From Streptomyces sp. R44 (GTDB taxonomy: Bacteria > Actinomycetota > Actinomycetes > Streptomycetales > Streptomycetaceae), in NCBI RefSeq assembly GCF_041053105.1, contig NZ_CP163444.1:62001-126000 (forward strand): 64,000 bases of DNA, given 5' to 3'. Position 1 is the stretch's first letter, and each line of letters opens with the position of its first letter. Positions 24,600 to 34,279 of the stretch are shown in pieces. Position numbers and translations under genes: made by a program. The notes beneath the pieces are model-generated. The model was not told the DNA's origin. It saw nothing but the letters and a program-made list of their open reading frames with translations, and did no database searches.

Positions 24600-25625
24600 G
24601 TCTTGATCAGATCAATGGAGAGTACTTCTGACCTGCAACGACGGGACTTTCGAGGGTCCTGTCAGCTGCAAGGAAGGAAGCACTCTCCAGGTGAAGAAGC
24701 GTCTCGGGTTGTATCCGCCTGTCCGCGCCCGGCGGTGGGGGTGAGGTGGTCTCGCAGGCCGGTGGGGTACTACTGCTGGAGACCGTCCGCAAGTCCGGGT
24801 TGGACACGGCGATGTCGGCGGCCATGACGGCGTGGCGTAAGTCGCGGACGTTGCACGACCCGGGCAAGGTCCTGCTGGACCTCGCGCTGGCGGTGGCACT
24901 CGGTGGGGGCTCCCTGTCGGATGCGGCGGTGCTGCGGGCCGAACCACAGGTGTTCGGGACGGTGGCCTCCGACTCCACCGTCTCCAGGCTGGTCGAGACC
25001 CTGGCTGCGGCTGGCTCACGCGCGCTGACCGCGATCCGCCACGTCAGGGCCGAAGCCCGTGAGCGGGTATGGAAGCTGGCCGCCACCGCCGCCCCCGACG
25101 CCGGTGGCCAGGTCATCGAGCTCCGCGATGGCGCCTTGGTGGCCGAACTGGCCGGGGAGCCCCTCAGGGCCGGCCGGCCGGGATGCGGCTGATCGTACGC
25201 AAAGAACGTGCCTACCCCGGTGCACAGTTGAGGCTCACCGACGCCGACGGCGTGCGTCTGACCTGCTTCGCCACCGACACCATCGGCACCGCGATCGCGG
25301 CCTTGGAACTGCGGCGCCGTCAGCGCGCCCGCGCCGAGGACAGGATCCGCGCGGCCCGCGACACCGCCCTGCGCAAGCTCCCCCTGCACCGCACCACCCA
25401 GAACCAGGTCTGGCTGGAGATCGTCCAGCTTGCTCTTGACCTGCTGGCATGGATGCCGATGCTCGCCCTGACCGGCACAGCCCGTCGCTGGGAGCCCAAG
25501 CGGCTGCGGCTGCGGCTGTTCGCCGCCGCCCACCTGGTCACCACCGGCCGCCGACGCATCCTCCGCCTGGCCCGCCACTGGCCCTGGACCGACGTGATCA
25601 TCACGGCCTTCGGCCGGCTTTGCGT
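24600..25625 (+). pseudogene. IS1380-family transposase relic, frameshifted and internally deleted
   Basis: The left end (24600-24690) is followed by a GTG-started frame VKKRLGLYPPVRA that breaks near 24740. The frame resumes as VVSQAGGVLLLETVRKSGLD through ARERVWKLAATAAPDAGGQV to a stop at 25192, then in another phase GMRLIVRKERAYPGAQLRLT to WEPKRLRLRLFAAAHLV and LARHWPWTDVI. Compared with intact family members, about 110 residues that include the central DDE region are missing between GGQVI and RDGALVAELAG. The element cannot encode an active transposase. The right end is not recognisable beyond about 25625. Confidence 0.85.
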
Positions 25626-26077
25626 CTCGCGTTTGAACAAATCGACGAGCGCGTTGGCCGTGCTGGAGTCGATCGCTCTCATGGACTGGCGGGCGCCGAC
25701 TCCGCAGCAGGCGTCGGCGCCCGCCCGGCTGGTGTGCGGGCACCGTGGTGACGTGTGCCCTCACCGCCAGGCCGTTCGCCGACTTCGTCACCGGCACCGG
25801 CACCGGCTGGTTGTTGCGGGTCATGACGTCGATGACGCAGGAGGACAGCTGTGAAACCGAAGTGCCTCGACGGGCATCGGTCAGGTACCGTGCGGGCCAT
25901 GTCGAGTCCTGAGTCAGACACGGTGGGGGCTTTCGGTCACGCCGTCAGCCCCCTGAACCACTGAGTTCGTAGTCCTGCCGTCTCGCCGCGTTCTGCGGCC
26001 GGACGAGTGTGCCCCTGGGCGCTGACCGCGGTGACGAGATGACCTTCTCGTACTTCTCCTCACCTCGGAGCCACTCG
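25626..26077. other. intergenic region upstream of the Cmx-like exporter
   Basis: About 450 bp. A short plus-strand frame ending at 25911 (TVVTCALTARPFADFV...) has GC-rich third positions and could be the tail of a lost gene, but no start or family is evident. Immediately before the exporter an in-frame peptide MTFSYFSSPRSHS precedes the chosen ATG. It could be an N-terminal extension rather than a separate leader, since no stop divides it from the exporter. Confidence 0.4.
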
Positions 26078-27256
26078 ATGCCTGTCCCGCTGTATCTGCT
26101 CGCCGTGGCGGTCTTCGCCATGGGTACCTCGGAATTCATGCTCGCCGGCCTCTTGCCGGACATCGCCTCGGACCTCGACGTGACCGTCGGGACAGCAGGC
26201 ATGCTCACCTCGGCATTCGCGATCGGAATGATCGTCGGTGCCCCCCTCATGGCCGGGCTTGCCCGCAACTGGCCCGGACGGTCCAGTCTTCTTGGGTTCG
26301 TCCTCGTGTTCCTGGCAGCCCACGTCGTGGGCGCTGTCACCTTCAGCTTCACGGTCCTGGTCATGACCCGGGTGGTGGCTGCACTCGCGTACGCGGGGTT
26401 TCTCGCCGTAGCGCTGACGACCGCCACCATGCTGGTCCCGCCCGACAAGAAGGGACGCGCGCTCGCCGTGCTGCTGTCGGGCACCACGGTGGCCACGGTC
26501 GCCGGTGTCCCGGGCGGATCGGTGCTCGGGACTCTGCTCGGCTGGCGGGCCGCTTTCTGGGCCATCGCTGCACTCTGCCTGCCCGCAGCCGTCAGCATCG
26601 TCAAAGGGATCCCGGCGTGCCGTGTGCAGGAGGTTGCTGCTGACGGGCCGGGCTTGCGATCGGAACTCGCGCAGCTCAAGAGGCCGCGATTGCTCCTGAT
26701 CATGCTGCTGGGCGCCATGGTGAACGCGGCAACTTTCGCCGGCTTCACCTTCCTCGCGCCCGTCGTGACCGACACCGCAGGGCTGGGCGAGCTGTGGATC
26801 TCCGTCGCCCTGGTGCTCTTCGGCGCCGGTTCCTTCGCTGGGATCACCGTCGCCGGCCGGCTCTCCGACCAGCACCCCGGCCCGGTCATCGCGGTCGGCG
26901 GGCCGCTGCTGCTCATCGGCTGGCCGGCCCTGGCCGTGCTGGCCGACAAGCCGGTTGCACTGCTCGCCCTCGTGTTTGTCCAGGGCGCGCTGTCGTTCGC
27001 GCTGGGGAGCACGCTGATCACGCGGGTCCTCTACGAGGCGGCAGAAGCGCCCACCATGGCCGGTTCCTACGCGACCGCCGCGCTCAACGTCGGCGCCGCC
27101 GTCGGCCCGCTCATCGCCGCGACGACCCTCAGCACGGCAGCCGGGAACCTCGGGCCGCTCTGGGCAAGCGGACTCCTCGTCCTCGTCTCGCTACTCGTCG
27201 CGTTCCCCCTGCTCGGTGTGATCGCAGCCGGGCACAGCAGCGAGCTACTTCAGTGA
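26078..27256 (+). CDS. Cmx/CmlR-type MFS chloramphenicol exporter
   Basis: A 392-residue, 12-helix major facilitator. PLYLLAVAVFAMGTSEFMLA starts helix 1 with the GTSEFM signature of drug/H+ antiporters, GMVVG-like GMIVGAPLMAGLARNWPGR is motif A between helices 2 and 3, and FLAVALTTATMLVPPDKKGRA and SGTTVATVAGVPGG are near-identical to Cmx/Cmr chloramphenicol exporters of Corynebacterium and Rhodococcus. ATG 26078 with CGGAG upstream is chosen; in-frame upstream starts exist. The stop codon overlaps the first bases of an IS481 relic, so the native C-terminus may have been altered by insertion. Confidence 0.9.
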   Translation: MPVPLYLLAVAVFAMGTSEFMLAGLLPDIASDLDVTVGTAGMLTSAFAIGMIVGAPLMAGLARNWPGRSSLLGFVLVFLAAHVVGAVTFSFTVLVMTRVVAALAYAGFLAVALTTATMLVPPDKKGRALAVLLSGTTVATVAGVPGGSVLGTLLGWRAAFWAIAALCLPAAVSIVKGIPACRVQEVAADGPGLRSELAQLKRPRLLLIMLLGAMVNAATFAGFTFLAPVVTDTAGLGELWISVALVLFGAGSFAGITVAGRLSDQHPGPVIAVGGPLLLIGWPALAVLADKPVALLALVFVQGALSFALGSTLITRVLYEAAEAPTMAGSYATAALNVGAAVGPLIAATTLSTAAGNLGPLWASGLLVLVSLLVAFPLLGVIAAGHSSELLQ

Positions 27257-27990
27257 CGCACGCGAGTGCCCCCTGACCATCGAGGGACGACGAAGGCTCG
27301 TCGAGCGCTGCCGCACCCGACCGATCGCCCACATCGGCGCCGAGGCTGGCCTCTCCCTCGCTTGTCGGTCCAAGTGGAAGAACCGATACGACACGTACGG
27401 CGCGACGGGGCCGATGGACCGCCCGAGCGTCCCGCACTCCTCACCGAACCGGACCCCGCCCGAGATCGTCGAACGCATCGATCAACTACGTTGGGACAAC
27501 AAGTAGTTCGCCCGCAGGCTCGCGTTCGAACTCGCGGGCCAGGTGTGCAGACAAGTGAACGCACCGTGGGCCGTTGGCCGGCGCGTCTGGGTTTCAACCA
27601 CCGCCAGTTCCTCGACCCCGACGGGTCCGCCAACCGGCGCAAGGCGGGACGGACCATGTGGCCCGCTACCTCGGCCACATGGTCCACCTGGACATCAAGA
27701 AGGCCGGACGCATCCCCAACGGCGGCGGGCGGCGGCCCACGGACGCGACTCCGAGCAGGCCAAGACTGCCCAGCGCGCGAAGAATGCCGGCGCCAAGGGC
27801 GGGTGCGTCTGCCTACACTCCGCCGTGGGCGGGTTCACCCGCCTGGCATGTACCGGGCCCCTGCCCGACGAGAAGGCCGCTTTTACTGTGGCGTTCCGGA
27901 AACCGTGCCTGGGCGTTCTTCGCCCCCTCCCACGGCATCCACACGGTCGTTCGCGTGATGACCGACAACGGGGCCAAACGCAACCGATCT
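27253..27990 (+). pseudogene. IS481-family transposase relic
   Basis: Scattered over all three plus-strand frames are recognisable IS481 pieces: MTHASAP at the GTG overlapping the exporter stop, LTIEGRRRLVERCRTRPIAH, then RYDTYGATGPMDRPS and RTPPEIVERIDQLRW. SERTVGRWPARLGFNHRQFL, YLGHMVHLDIKKAGRIPNGG and FAPSHGIHTVVRVMTDNGAK follow. At least four frameshifts and a stop break the chain. The DDE catalytic region is only partly present. It is inactive. Confidence 0.8.
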
Positions 27991-28610
27991 TCTCGGCCGG
28001 CTCTACGTGTTCACTGGATTCCCGCGACCGCCGCGCAACGCAGCTGCGGACGGCTGCTCGGGCACCGTCCGCACCGTCCCGTCGACGCCTTCGCCCACCC
28101 AACGGCCATGCGCGAACTCGGCCACCCGATTGCCGAGTTGTTGCATCAGCCGGACGGCACCGTGGACCTCGGGAGCGCCGATCGGGACCGGCAGGCGCTC
28201 CAGCGCATCCTGATGGGCGGGTGAGACGGCGTCCGCGCTCGTCGTGTCGTTGGCACCTCAGGAGGCGGCGGTACGAAGGGGGCGCGTTCACCGCAGTGCT
28301 CGCGCGACCTCCGCGTCATTCGCCGCACCTTCGGCATGTTCGTGGTCCCAGGCGGTCATGCATCCCTTCTCCTTGCCTTCATCAAAACGGGCCAGAGACC
28401 GAAGGTGATCCTGCGCTGGAAGGACGGCGACACATCCGGCGTCGGCGGAAAATCCGGCTGAAGGCCGCCCTCCTCCCGGCCGGACGCGGTCGCCCGGGAC
28501 AAGGCGTACTCGTCCCGCGGAAACACCAGGACCACCTGGCGATCACGCCTCGACATGCCCCTGGGTGACGCGCTGGGGTGCCGGACACCAAGGGCGGGCA
28601 GGAGTTTGAG
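27991..28610. other. degenerate region between IS481 relic and MMPL gene
   Basis: Coding-like patches occur, for example AMRELGHPIAELLHQ and DRDRQALQRILMG ending at 28224, but without a start, ribosome site or known family. This is probably decayed sequence. The MMPL stop at 28611 lies at the right edge. Confidence 0.4.
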
Positions 28611-30881
28611 TCAACGGTCAGCCAGCCGTGGACGCGGGGCCTCACCCGTGGATTCCGCGTCGGTGTCGTCGGTGCCGACCGGGCCGCTGGGAAGCATCCG
28701 GTCCAGCCACTTCGGCAGCCACCAGTTGGTCCGGCCGAGGAGTGTCATGGTCGCCGGTACCAGCACCATGCGTACGACCGTAGCGTCGATGAAGATCGCG
28801 GTGGCCAGGCCGAGCCCGAACATTTTGGCGGAGGGGTCGTCCGCGACGGCGAAGGAGAGGAAGACCGCCACCATGATGAGGGCTGCCGAGGTGATGATCC
28901 GGGCGGTGCGCGAGACGCCCTCGACGATCGCCGTGCCGTTGTCGCCGGTGCGCAGGTACTCCTCGCGTACGCGGGAGAGGAGGAACACCTCGTAGTCCAT
29001 CGACAGGCCGAACAGGATGGCGAAGAGGAACATCGGGATGAACGACACGATCGGAACCGTCGCTTCCAGCCCGATGAGTGCGGCTCCCCAGCCCCACTGG
29101 AAGACCGCGACCATGATGCCGTAGGCCGCGCCGATGCTCAGCAGATTCAGCAGTACCGCCTTGAGCGGTACCAGTACCGAGCGGAAGATCAGCATCAGCA
29201 GCAGGAACGACATCGCCAGCACGGCGGCGACGAACGCCGGCAGGCGTTGGCTGGTGCGTCGGCCCACGTCGGACAGGCTCGCGGCGGCGCCGCCGACGTG
29301 GGCCCTGGCCGGGCCGTGCCCGATCGCCGTGGGCAGCACGTCGGTGCGCAGCCGGGCGATGGTGTCGGCCGTGGCCTTGTCCTGAGGGCCGGTGGTCGGG
29401 AAGACCACGAGGGTCGCGATGCCGGTGCCCCGATCGATGTGCGTCGGCGCGACGGATGCGATGCCCGGATCCGCCGCGACCGTTGCGACGAGTCGGTCCA
29501 GCACTCCCGAGACACCGGCGGGGTCCACGGCGATGACGAGGGGACCGTTGGTGCCCGGGCCGAACCCCTCGGCGACGAGGTCGTACGCGCGGCGCTCGGT
29601 ACGGCTCTGAGGCAGTGAGCCGTCGTCGGGCAGGCCGACGCGCAGGCCGAGCACGGGCAGCGTCGCGGTCAGCAGCAGCACCGCCGCGCCGACCGCGTAC
29701 ACCACCGGGTGCCGGCAGACGTGCCCGATCCAGCGACGCCACCCGGCAGCGTGGGCGGCGCCCGCCGCCGGGTTCCGCCGCCGTGCGAGTCGGCCCAGGT
29801 TCCTGTTCTGCAGAGCCCGGCCGATCCGGCCGGCCCGGGCCAGGCGCGGGCCCGCCGCGCCGAGGAAGGCCGGCAGCAGTGTCACCGACGCGAGCACCAT
29901 CGTCAGGACGACGATCGAGACGGCGACCCCGCCCACCGTCATGAACGGCACGTTCGCGACCGCCAGGCCGAGGATCGACACGACGACGGTGCCGCCGGCG
30001 AAGACCACCGGCCGTCCCGCCGTGGCCACCGCTCGTCCGGCCGCATCCTGCGGATCGAGCCCGCACGCGAGGTACTCCCGGTGCCTGGCTAGCACGAACA
30101 GCGCGTAGTCGATGCCCACTCCGAGCCCGACCATGCTGCCCAGCACCGGTGCGAAGGTGGGGACATCTGTCACCCCCGCCAGTACCGTCATCGTGGCGAC
30201 TCCGACGGTCAGCCCGAAGACCGCCATGCCGATCGGCAGCGCGGCGGCGACGAGCGAACCGAACGCCAGGAACAGGATCGTGGCCGCGGCGAGGAGGCCG
30301 ATCAGCTCGCTCGTGCCGCCGTCGGGGTCGGAGAAGGCGTAGAAGAGGTTCCCGCCCATCTCGATGCGCAGCGGCAGCTCGGCGCGCAGCCGGTCGCCGA
30401 GATCGACGAGGGCGTGGAGGTCTTCGGCCGACAGCCGGCTCTGGTCGGGGTACTGCACCCGGACGACCGCGATCCGTCCGTCGGCCGAGACGAGGCCGCC
30501 GCGCACGGCGGCGTCCCCGCCCGCGTCGAGCGCCCCCGCCGGGTCGCTCGTGCCGAGCACGTGCGGCAGCCGCTTCACCTCGGTCTGCAGCCGCGTGAGA
30601 GCGGTGCGCGCGCCGTCGTCGGCGGAGAAGGTCGCACCGCCGTCGAGGGGGGTGCCGACCACTTGGGCGGTCATCCCCTCCTGGCCGGTGCCGGCCCGCT
30701 CGATCAGTTCCGCGGCCCGCTGGGAGTCCAGTCCCGGAGCGGTCATCGAGTCCGCGGTCCGCCCGCCGAAGGCGACGGCGGCGAGGACGGCGAGCATGGC
30801 GGCGACCAGCCATGTCGCGATCACCCGCCAGGGATGGCGGGCGGCGCTTGCGCCAAGGCGCAACAGGGCTTTCGAGAGCAT
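28611..30881 (-). CDS. MMPL/RND-family membrane transporter
   Basis: A 756-residue MmpL-like pump of the YdfJ group. It has two copies of the domain pair: an N-terminal helix (RVIATWLVAAMLAVLAAVAF), an extracytoplasmic domain, then bundles ending at GVGIDYALFVLARHREYL and GLSMDYEVFLLSRVREEYL. Both carry the Asp-Tyr signature of proton coupling. ATG 30881 is preceded by GGAGG and fits a standard N-terminus; longer frames upstream belong to the opposite strand. A histidine kinase and response regulator diverge from it 175 bp away and may control it. The substrate (lipid or drug) is unknown. Confidence 0.93.
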   Translation of the reverse strand: MLSKALLRLGASAARHPWRVIATWLVAAMLAVLAAVAFGGRTADSMTAPGLDSQRAAELIERAGTGQEGMTAQVVGTPLDGGATFSADDGARTALTRLQTEVKRLPHVLGTSDPAGALDAGGDAAVRGGLVSADGRIAVVRVQYPDQSRLSAEDLHALVDLGDRLRAELPLRIEMGGNLFYAFSDPDGGTSELIGLLAAATILFLAFGSLVAAALPIGMAVFGLTVGVATMTVLAGVTDVPTFAPVLGSMVGLGVGIDYALFVLARHREYLACGLDPQDAAGRAVATAGRPVVFAGGTVVVSILGLAVANVPFMTVGGVAVSIVVLTMVLASVTLLPAFLGAAGPRLARAGRIGRALQNRNLGRLARRRNPAAGAAHAAGWRRWIGHVCRHPVVYAVGAAVLLLTATLPVLGLRVGLPDDGSLPQSRTERRAYDLVAEGFGPGTNGPLVIAVDPAGVSGVLDRLVATVAADPGIASVAPTHIDRGTGIATLVVFPTTGPQDKATADTIARLRTDVLPTAIGHGPARAHVGGAAASLSDVGRRTSQRLPAFVAAVLAMSFLLLMLIFRSVLVPLKAVLLNLLSIGAAYGIMVAVFQWGWGAALIGLEATVPIVSFIPMFLFAILFGLSMDYEVFLLSRVREEYLRTGDNGTAIVEGVSRTARIITSAALIMVAVFLSFAVADDPSAKMFGLGLATAIFIDATVVRMVLVPATMTLLGRTNWWLPKWLDRMLPSGPVGTDDTDAESTGEAPRPRLADR

Positions 30882-31056
30882 CGGGTCCTCCAACCACCTC
30901 GTCGGCCGTCCTTGTACGGCCGCCGATGCCGAGGTTCCTCGCCGCGGGGCTCTGCGGCATCGGCTCGCGGGCCGCGGATCCTTCGGCCCCGGGGCCGAGT
31001 GACACCCCGTACTTTCGGCCGATGCGCGGCACGGCGCGGCCCCTAAGCTGAGAAAC

Positions 31057-32229
31057 GTGCTGCGAGACGACCTGCGAACCCTGTGGACCGAACCCCGGCC
31101 GCCCGACGCGCCCGCCCGGGTGTGGCGGGACTGGGCGCTGCTCGCCGTGAGCCTGGGCGCTGTGACGCTGGAGGCCACCCTGCGCGAGAACGTCGTGTGG
31201 CGGCCGGTGGCGGTGTTGTTCGCCGTATGGCTGTGCCTGCTGCCCCTGTGGCGCCGGACCCAGCCACTGGCCATGGTCACGCTGGGGTTCGGCTCGGTGA
31301 TCCTGCTCCAGCTGGCCTCGCTGGTCGCCGCACCGGGCGAGCACGTCGGCCTGGACACCAGCATGGTCGTGCTCGTGCTGGTGTACGCGCTGCCCCGGTG
31401 GGGATCGGGACGGGAGATCGTGCTGGGCAGCGCGGTGATCCTCACGACCTTCGCGCTGGGTGTCGTCGCAGACGAAACCCCGGCCGCCGAACAGGTCGGG
31501 GGCTTCGTCTTCCTGTCGCTGCCCGGCTTGATCGGGGCCTCCGTACGGTTCTGGGGGACCGCTCGCGAGCGGCAGTTGGAGCAGGTACGCTCCCGCGAGC
31601 GCGAGCAGCTCGCCCGGGAACTGCACGACACGGTGGCCCACCACGTTTCGGCCATGGTGATCAGCGCCCAGGCGGGCCGAGTGCTCGCGGGCACCGACCC
31701 GTCCGCCGCCGTCGAGGCGCTGGAGGGGGTCGAGGAGGAAGGGGCGCGCACACTGGAGGAGATGCGAGCCATGGTCGCCGCGCTGCGCGACCGCGGGGCC
31801 GGCGCCGAGCTGGCGCCCCCTGCCGGTGTCGCGGATCTGGAGCGCCTGGTGCGCACCCCGGGTGGTCGCCTCAGGGTCGACCTGGGTCTCGACGGCGAAC
31901 TGGACACGCTGCCACCGGCCGTTGACGCGGCCGTCTACCGCATTGTGCAGGAGTCGGTGACCAACGCCATGCGCCATGCGGTCAACGCGACCGAGGTCGT
32001 CGTCCGGGTCACCGCGGAACGGGACACGGTACGGGTGAGCGTGCGCGACAACGGCCAGCGCACCGGCCGAGGCCGTGCCGGATACGGACTCACCGGACTG
32101 CGCGAGCGCGCGACGCTGCTCGGCGGCACACTACAAGCCGGCCCCGGCGCCGACCAGGGCTGGCATGTCGAAGCCGAACTGCCGAGAGGGAGGACCGAGA
32201 GCGGTGCCCATCCGCGTCCTCGTCGCTGA
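31057..32229 (+). CDS. sensor histidine kinase, NarL/DesK-type
   Basis: A 390-residue membrane kinase. Four to five hydrophobic segments occupy residues 25-165, then a coiled linker, and the HisKA_3 box REQLARELHDTVAHHVSAM has phospho-acceptor His190. The HATPase domain follows, with VTNAMRHA as N-box and GYGLTGLRERATLLGG as G-box. It overlaps the downstream response regulator gene by 26 bp, so the two form a classical pair. It is divergent from the MMPL exporter, the most likely regulated target. The input signal is unknown; the short extracytoplasmic loops suggest sensing within the membrane. Confidence 0.93.
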   Translation: MLRDDLRTLWTEPRPPDAPARVWRDWALLAVSLGAVTLEATLRENVVWRPVAVLFAVWLCLLPLWRRTQPLAMVTLGFGSVILLQLASLVAAPGEHVGLDTSMVVLVLVYALPRWGSGREIVLGSAVILTTFALGVVADETPAAEQVGGFVFLSLPGLIGASVRFWGTARERQLEQVRSREREQLARELHDTVAHHVSAMVISAQAGRVLAGTDPSAAVEALEGVEEEGARTLEEMRAMVAALRDRGAGAELAPPAGVADLERLVRTPGGRLRVDLGLDGELDTLPPAVDAAVYRIVQESVTNAMRHAVNATEVVVRVTAERDTVRVSVRDNGQRTGRGRAGYGLTGLRERATLLGGTLQAGPGADQGWHVEAELPRGRTESGAHPRPRR

Positions 32230-32866
32230 CGACCAGACGATCATCCGCACCGGGTTGCGGATCATGCTGAACGCCCAGCCCGGCATCGAGGTGGTCGGCG
32301 AGGCCGCCGACGGGCGGGAAGCGGTACGTCTGGCCCGCGAACTACGCCCCGACGTCTGCCTGTTCGACATCCGCATGCCCGTACTCGACGGGCTCGAGGC
32401 CACCCGGCTGCTCGCCGGCCCGGGCGTCCCCGACCCGCTGGCCGTGGTCGTCATCACCACGTTCGACCTCGACGAGTACGTCTACGGCTCACTGCGTGCC
32501 GGCGCCCGCGGATTCCTCCTCAAGGACACGGGACCGGACCTTCTGGCCCAGGCCGTCCGGTCGGCGTCCGACGGTGAGGCGCTCATCGCGCCCAGCGTCA
32601 CCGTCCGTCTGCTCCAGGCATTCTCAGACCTGCCCGCCGGCCGGCCCGTCGCCCAGCCGGTCTCCCCCGTCACCACCCGCGAGGAGCAGGTGCTCCTCGC
32701 CGTCGCTCGCGGGCTGACCAACACCGAGATCGCCGATGCACTGCACATCAGCCTCAGCACGGTGAAGACGCATCTGGCCAGCCTGATGGCCAAACTCGGC
32801 GCCCGCAACCGGGTTGAGATCGCGATGTGGGCCTACGAAACGCGCCGTATCCTCCCCGGAACCTGA
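32204..32866 (+). CDS. LuxR/NarL-type response regulator
   Basis: A 220-residue protein. The receiver domain (residues 3-118) has the acidic pair D9-D10, phospho-acceptor D55 in VCLFDIRMP, the switch Thr in VVITTFD and Lys in FLLKDTG. The C-terminal LuxR HTH (residues 155-210) reads TREEQVLLAVARGLTNTEIA and LHISLSTVKTHLASLMAKLG. The GTG start at 32204 lies within the kinase gene's end, which implies translational coupling. It probably regulates the divergent MMPL gene and itself. Confidence 0.93.
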   Translation: MPIRVLVADDQTIIRTGLRIMLNAQPGIEVVGEAADGREAVRLARELRPDVCLFDIRMPVLDGLEATRLLAGPGVPDPLAVVVITTFDLDEYVYGSLRAGARGFLLKDTGPDLLAQAVRSASDGEALIAPSVTVRLLQAFSDLPAGRPVAQPVSPVTTREEQVLLAVARGLTNTEIADALHISLSTVKTHLASLMAKLGARNRVEIAMWAYETRRILPGT

Positions 32867-32991
32867 TCCGGGTGCCGGGCCCTGTCCGGTGAGTGCGGTT
32901 ATCACGACTCGATACGAGCCCTAGTGCGGCGGCAGACAACGTTTGCCTGGTAGCGAGAGCTTGCTTTGTCGGCTGGTGGGAGAGTGCGGGC

Positions 32992-33618
32992 ATGGAGATT
33001 GCCAACCGCACGCTGACGATGGATGTGATCGCGGCACTGACGTACTGGCCCGGCGTCATCTGGGGCGGTCAGAAGAACCCTCCGGACCCGGTGGATCTCA
33101 CTGTGCTGCCTTCCTTCTTCAACGAGGTGCTGCAGGACCTTCCCTGGTGGAATCGCGACTGGCAGATCAGCCACGTCGAACCCGGTCTTCCTCTGGAGAT
33201 CGACAGTGATCATCACGGTCACCCTTCGACGTTCACGGAGGTGGCAGTGCCGGGCGTGGTCGGTTCCGGCAGTGGTGAAAGCCTGCCTTTCATCGCGAAG
33301 GTCGGATTTGCTGGTGACCAACTGATCCGGTTTCAAGCCAAGATCGGCGACGTGGTCCTCGGTCCTGCTGTCGCCCCGGCTGGGCGGCCGGAGCCGCATC
33401 CGTTCGCAAGGATGCTCACCGGGTTGATGGACCTGCGCGGGATTCCGGTCCGGGCGATGGCGAGGGAAACCGCACGATCGATGTCCACCATCCACATGCT
33501 TCGCAACGGAAGCCACAACCCACACCCCCTTCTCACCCAGGAGATCGCCAAAGTTCTGGGCATGTCCGAAGCAGACGTCAGAGTCATCGCTGGACTCGAT
33601 GTCGGCAGTAAGCGGTAG
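32992..33618 (+). CDS. Xre-like HTH protein with unknown N-terminal domain
   Basis: A 208-residue protein. Residues 1-130 form an unrecognised domain rich in aromatic residues (VIAALTYWPGVIWGGQKNPP, then VLQDLPWWNRDWQIS). Residues 140-205 form a helix-turn-helix: MDLRGIPVRAMARETARSMS, then THMLRNGSHNPHPLLTQEIA and KVLGMSEADV. ATG 32992 follows GGGAGAG. It may be a single-component regulator whose N-terminal part senses or interacts. No operon partner is evident; downstream is an IS630 relic. Confidence 0.75.
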   Translation: MEIANRTLTMDVIAALTYWPGVIWGGQKNPPDPVDLTVLPSFFNEVLQDLPWWNRDWQISHVEPGLPLEIDSDHHGHPSTFTEVAVPGVVGSGSGESLPFIAKVGFAGDQLIRFQAKIGDVVLGPAVAPAGRPEPHPFARMLTGLMDLRGIPVRAMARETARSMSTIHMLRNGSHNPHPLLTQEIAKVLGMSEADVRVIAGLDVGSKR

Positions 33619-33679
33619 CTGACAGGCGGAGTCACGACGCGGCGTTGGCGCTGAGTCGGGACGCTGCCCTGTTGATCAC

Positions 33680-34198
33680 GGCGTGGAGGCACTGGGGTGG
33701 AGGTTACGCAGGTATCGGCAGACTTCCAGGAACCTCGTGCGGTGCTTCCTCGGCTTGATGTGGCCGTACAGCTGGTCCTTGCCCAGGTCGTAGGCGGCGA
33801 ACAGGTGATGGACCCGTTTGTGCGGGTGTAGGTCGCGTGCCGGCGGGGCCGACGTTCACGGTCGGGGTCCTTGTATTTGTCGCCCGTTCGGCCCTCTGGC
33901 GGCCGGAATGAGGATGGAGGTTGAGGGGCCCGAACTCGTCCAGGCAGAACACGACCCCCGGGTTCCCTGGCTCGGGGACGACCTCGCCGTCGGCCATCGC
34001 GTAGAGGTGCTCGACTCGGGCCTTCCTGACCGCGTAGTCGGGGTCGAGTGAGGTCTTCCAAGTCTTCACGCGTTGAAAGCAAACGCCCTCCTCGCGGAGC
34101 AGGATGCGCAGGCCCTCGTGGCTGATGTCGTCGACAGCCTGGCCTCGTTCACGTCTAACAGCAGCGTTTGACCACGGGTTTCGGCAGCGGTTGGTCAT
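33680..34198 (-). pseudogene. IS630-family transposase fragment
   Basis: The minus strand reads DDISHEGLRILLREEGVCF, QRVKTWKTSLDPDYAVRKAR and GVVFCLDEFGPLNLHPH, which is the central portion of an IS630 transposase with the D-E-F-G metal motif. After a frameshift near 33870 it continues in another phase with ATYTRTNG and a LEVCRYLR-like end. The N-terminal HTH and both ends of the element are missing. It is inactive. Confidence 0.82.
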
Positions 34199-34279
34199 CA
34201 GCCGACTCCTGGATGCTCACGAGAGGGGCGGCAGTGCCGTGTCGCTGAGGTGAACGGACGAAGGTGCGATGATCTCTTC

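Noticed and set aside
26009..26077. Possible leader peptide for translational attenuation of the Cmx-like gene
   Set aside because: The peptide is in frame with the exporter without a stop, so it is more simply an N-terminal extension or untranslated DNA.
28642..31977. Minus-strand 1111-codon frame and an extended 1098-codon MMPL frame
   Set aside because: One is an out-of-phase shadow; the other adds a false N-terminus across the divergent histidine kinase gene. ATG 30881 with GGAGG gives the normal MMPL start.
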